Assembly: GCA_947259685.1 (NCBI GenBank)
Contig: CAMYNC010000028.1
Span: forward strand, 1 to 48,802
DNA: 48,802 bases
Direction: 5' to 3'
Source of the DNA: an uncultured Desulfuromonadales bacterium
GTDB taxonomy: Bacteria; Desulfobacterota; Desulfuromonadia; Desulfuromonadales; Geopsychrobacteraceae
A model generated the notes under the pieces. That model did no database searches, had not been told where the DNA came from, and worked only from the letters and a program-made list of their open reading frames with translations. Every line of letters begins with the position of its first letter. Position 1 is the stretch's first letter. Shown here piece after piece: positions 47,269 through 48,802 of this stretch. Both the position numbers and the translations under genes were made by a program.

Positions 47269-48639
47269 ATGGAAAGCATACTCATCGTTGATGATGAACA
47301 GACTATCTGTCAAAGCCTGGAAGGCATTTTGGAGGATGAAGGCTTTCGGACAGCCTTTGCAGCCTCCGGAGAAAAAGCCCTGGCAATGATCCAGGCGGAA
47401 GACCCTGACTTAGTATTGCTGGATATCTGGATGCCAGGGATCGATGGCCTGGAAACCTTAAAAAGAATCAAGCAGGCCCGCCCTCAGCAACTGGTTATTA
47501 TGATGAGCGGCCACGGCTCGATCGAAACCGCAGTCAAAGCGACCCGTCTCGGTGCCTACGATTTTATCGAAAAACCCCTATCCCTGGAAAAAGTTCTGCT
47601 GTCGATTCAGAACGCCATGAAAATTGGCCAACTTGTGGCAGAAAACCAGGCACTAAAAGAAAAAATAAGTCGCGATTATGAAATGATCGGTGAAAGCCTA
47701 CCGATCAGGAAATTAAAAGAACAGATCAAAATCGCCGCACCAAGCTCAGGCTGGGTATTGATTACCGGGGAAAATGGCACCGGCAAAGAACTGGTCGCCA
47801 GAGCGATCCATAATCAGTCAACTCGCTCGCAAAAACCTTTCGTCGAAGTCAATTGCGCTGCGATTCCGGAAGAGTTGATTGAATCAGAGCTGTTCGGACA
47901 TGAAAAGGGAGCGTTCACCGGCGCTACAGCCGCTCGCAAGGGAAAATTCGATCAAGCCCACAGCGGCACTCTGTTTCTCGATGAAATCGGCGATATGAGC
48001 CTGAAAACTCAAGCCAAAATCTTGCGTATCCTTCAGGAGCACAAGTTCGAGCGGGTCGGCGGCAATCGAACTATCGAGGTCAATGTCAGGGTCATTGCGG
48101 CAACCAATAAAAACCTGGAAGAAGAGATCCAACAGGGCAACTTCCGTGAAGACCTTTACTTCCGACTTAATGTCCTGCCGTTTATCGTCCCTTCGCTGCG
48201 GGCTAGAAAAGATGACATTCAACGCCTCATCAAACATTTCCTACAATATTTCTGCAGCAAAGAAAGCCGCGAAATAAAAACCGTCTCTCCCGAAGCCCTT
48301 GAGGCCTTGAGCAAATACAACTGGCCTGGAAATGTCCGTGAACTCAAAAACCTGATCGAGCGCCTGGTTATAATGACCCCCTCACAGGTGATCGATGTAC
48401 CTGACCTACCGCATGCAATCAATAAAAAAAGCAACCTGAACCCAGCAGAGGCTCCAGTGTTAGCTGAGATGCCAGACTCCTATCGAGAAGCAAAGGAATT
48501 ATTTGAAAAACAATTCCTGTTCGAAAAACTCGAAAAACATAGTTGGAATATATCCAGGACGGCTGAAGAAATAGGTCTAGAACGATCAAATTTACATCGA
48601 AAGATAAAAGCTTACGGCATCGAGCAAGTCAAAGCTTAA
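47269..48639 (+). CDS. ntrX: NtrX-type sigma-54-dependent response regulator
   Basis: 456 aa. Receiver with phosphoacceptor D52 (LVLLDIWMPGIDGLETL) and Lys in FIEKPLSL; AAA+ domain with Walker A GENGTGKE (about 166-173), the sigma-54 contact loop GAFTGA (about 212-217) and Walker B TLFLDEIGDM, then GNVRELKNLIERL; C-terminal Fis-type HTH (WNISRTAEEIGLERSNLHRKIKAYGI). The intact GAFTGA indicates true sigma-54 activation, unlike alpha-proteobacterial NtrX proteins that lack it. Cognate of NtrY. Terminator follows directly. Confidence 0.96.
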   Translation: MESILIVDDEQTICQSLEGILEDEGFRTAFAASGEKALAMIQAEDPDLVLLDIWMPGIDGLETLKRIKQARPQQLVIMMSGHGSIETAVKATRLGAYDFIEKPLSLEKVLLSIQNAMKIGQLVAENQALKEKISRDYEMIGESLPIRKLKEQIKIAAPSSGWVLITGENGTGKELVARAIHNQSTRSQKPFVEVNCAAIPEELIESELFGHEKGAFTGATAARKGKFDQAHSGTLFLDEIGDMSLKTQAKILRILQEHKFERVGGNRTIEVNVRVIAATNKNLEEEIQQGNFREDLYFRLNVLPFIVPSLRARKDDIQRLIKHFLQYFCSKESREIKTVSPEALEALSKYNWPGNVRELKNLIERLVIMTPSQVIDVPDLPHAINKKSNLNPAEAPVLAEMPDSYREAKELFEKQFLFEKLEKHSWNISRTAEEIGLERSNLHRKIKAYGIEQVKA

Positions 48640-48648
48640 ACAGGAAAA

Positions 48649-48680
48649 ACAGCCTCGATAAAACTGGAGGCTGTTTTTTT
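48649..48680 (+). terminator. ntrYX terminator
   Basis: ACAGCCTC (48649-48656) pairs with GAGGCTGT (48667-48674), 10-nt loop, followed by TTTTTTT. On the minus strand it is preceded by AAAAAC, so it may be bidirectional. Confidence 0.92.
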
Positions 48681-48704
48681 ATGGAATTTCGTCCTAAATT
48701 TTGA

Positions 48705-48802
48705 ATCGGGTAGGAGGCGGGATTACTCCCGCCGTCCTCCCACACCACCGTGCGTACGGTTCCGTACACGGCGGTTCACGAAACGTGTTGAAAACTGTGG
48801 AA
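48705..48802 (-). ncRNA. 3' end of a group II intron (domains V and VI), rest beyond the edge
   Basis: On the minus strand the complement of 48745-48774 folds as domain V: CCGCCGUG-UACG, GAAC loop, CGUA, a 2-nt CG bulge, CACGGUGG. Downstream, the complement of about 48708-48735 forms a domain VI-like stem (GGCGGGA / UCCCGCC), and the sequence ends CCUCCUACCCGAU at about 48705, an expected AU/AY 3' intron end. The intron is antisense to ntrX and begins 25 bp beyond its terminator. The reverse-transcriptase ORF, if present, would be outside the window. Confidence 0.7.

Overview
The window looks like chromosomal DNA from a Gram-negative, largely anaerobic bacterium, most plausibly a Desulfuromonadales/Geobacterales relative. 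This is inferred from gene content: lpxC, bamD and mlaA/mlaC (outer membrane), an acetyl-CoA hydrolase/transferase-family CoA-transferase of the succinyl-CoA:acetate type, NtrY/NtrX, a MidA-like methyltransferase, the yebC-ruvC-ruvA-ruvB order, and a DUF2061 gene inside a cys cluster. Species cannot be told from the sequence.

Layout. 1-10.6 kb (minus strand): a biofilm-adhesion locus. It holds the N-terminal 2061 codons of a giant LapA-type adhesin (retention module, Pro-Ala-Ala-Gly protease site, about 100-residue Ig-like repeats, Calx-beta-like units) that runs off the left edge. Upstream of it is a translationally coupled type I secretion operon: LapB-like ABC exporter, LapC-like membrane fusion protein, and a LuxR/CsgD-like regulator without an obvious phosphoacceptor Asp. 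Divergent from it is a protein with a DAC-like (diadenylate-cyclase fold) C-terminus whose motifs are degenerate, then a YqaA-type membrane protein. 12.7-18.1 kb: assimilatory sulfur cluster (siroheme sulfite/nitrite reductase, DUF2061, cysH, cysD, fused cysNC). cysH carries a frameshift at the 3' end that removes the in-frame catalytic ECGLH tail.

18.15-20.7 kb: tRNA-Pro(UGG) whose 3' end is duplicated 105 bp downstream, the distal copy retaining the CCA. Immediately after comes a complete-looking 2.37-kb insertion element with 50-bp terminal inverted repeats (44/50 identical), a 603-aa zinc-finger transposase-like gene, a convergent 37-aa zinc-ribbon gene, and terminators at both ends, one of which covers the transposase ribosome-binding site.

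20.7-25.1 kb: outer-membrane lipid asymmetry (mlaA, mlaC), an RNA-methylase-family enzyme, TerB-like protein, the crcB/DUF190 pair, and bamD. 25.4-33.6 kb: CoA-transferase, 2-Cys peroxiredoxin, XerC, a coupled lipase/YjbQ/DUF362-ferredoxin operon, NifU-like scaffold, MidA-like methyltransferase, periplasmic rhodanese. 33.8-41.6 kb: glpX, a cytidylate-kinase-like/BON fusion, yebC, ruvCAB, a 769-aa unknown protein coupled to ruvB, queH. 41.7-48.6 kb: phasin-like protein, ubiB, lpxC, ntrY, ntrX. The right edge holds the 3' end (domains V/VI) of a minus-strand group II intron.

Links between genes: the adhesin and its exporter form one export unit (LapD, LapG and the TolC partner are not in the window); the cys genes form one pathway from sulfate to sulfide; RuvABC resolves recombination intermediates; NtrY signals to NtrX for sigma-54 activation. 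The strongest unusual observations are the cysH frameshift, the tRNA-tail duplication, the insertion element with its RBS-masking terminator and antisense zinc-ribbon gene, and the DAC-like gene beside the adhesin exporter.
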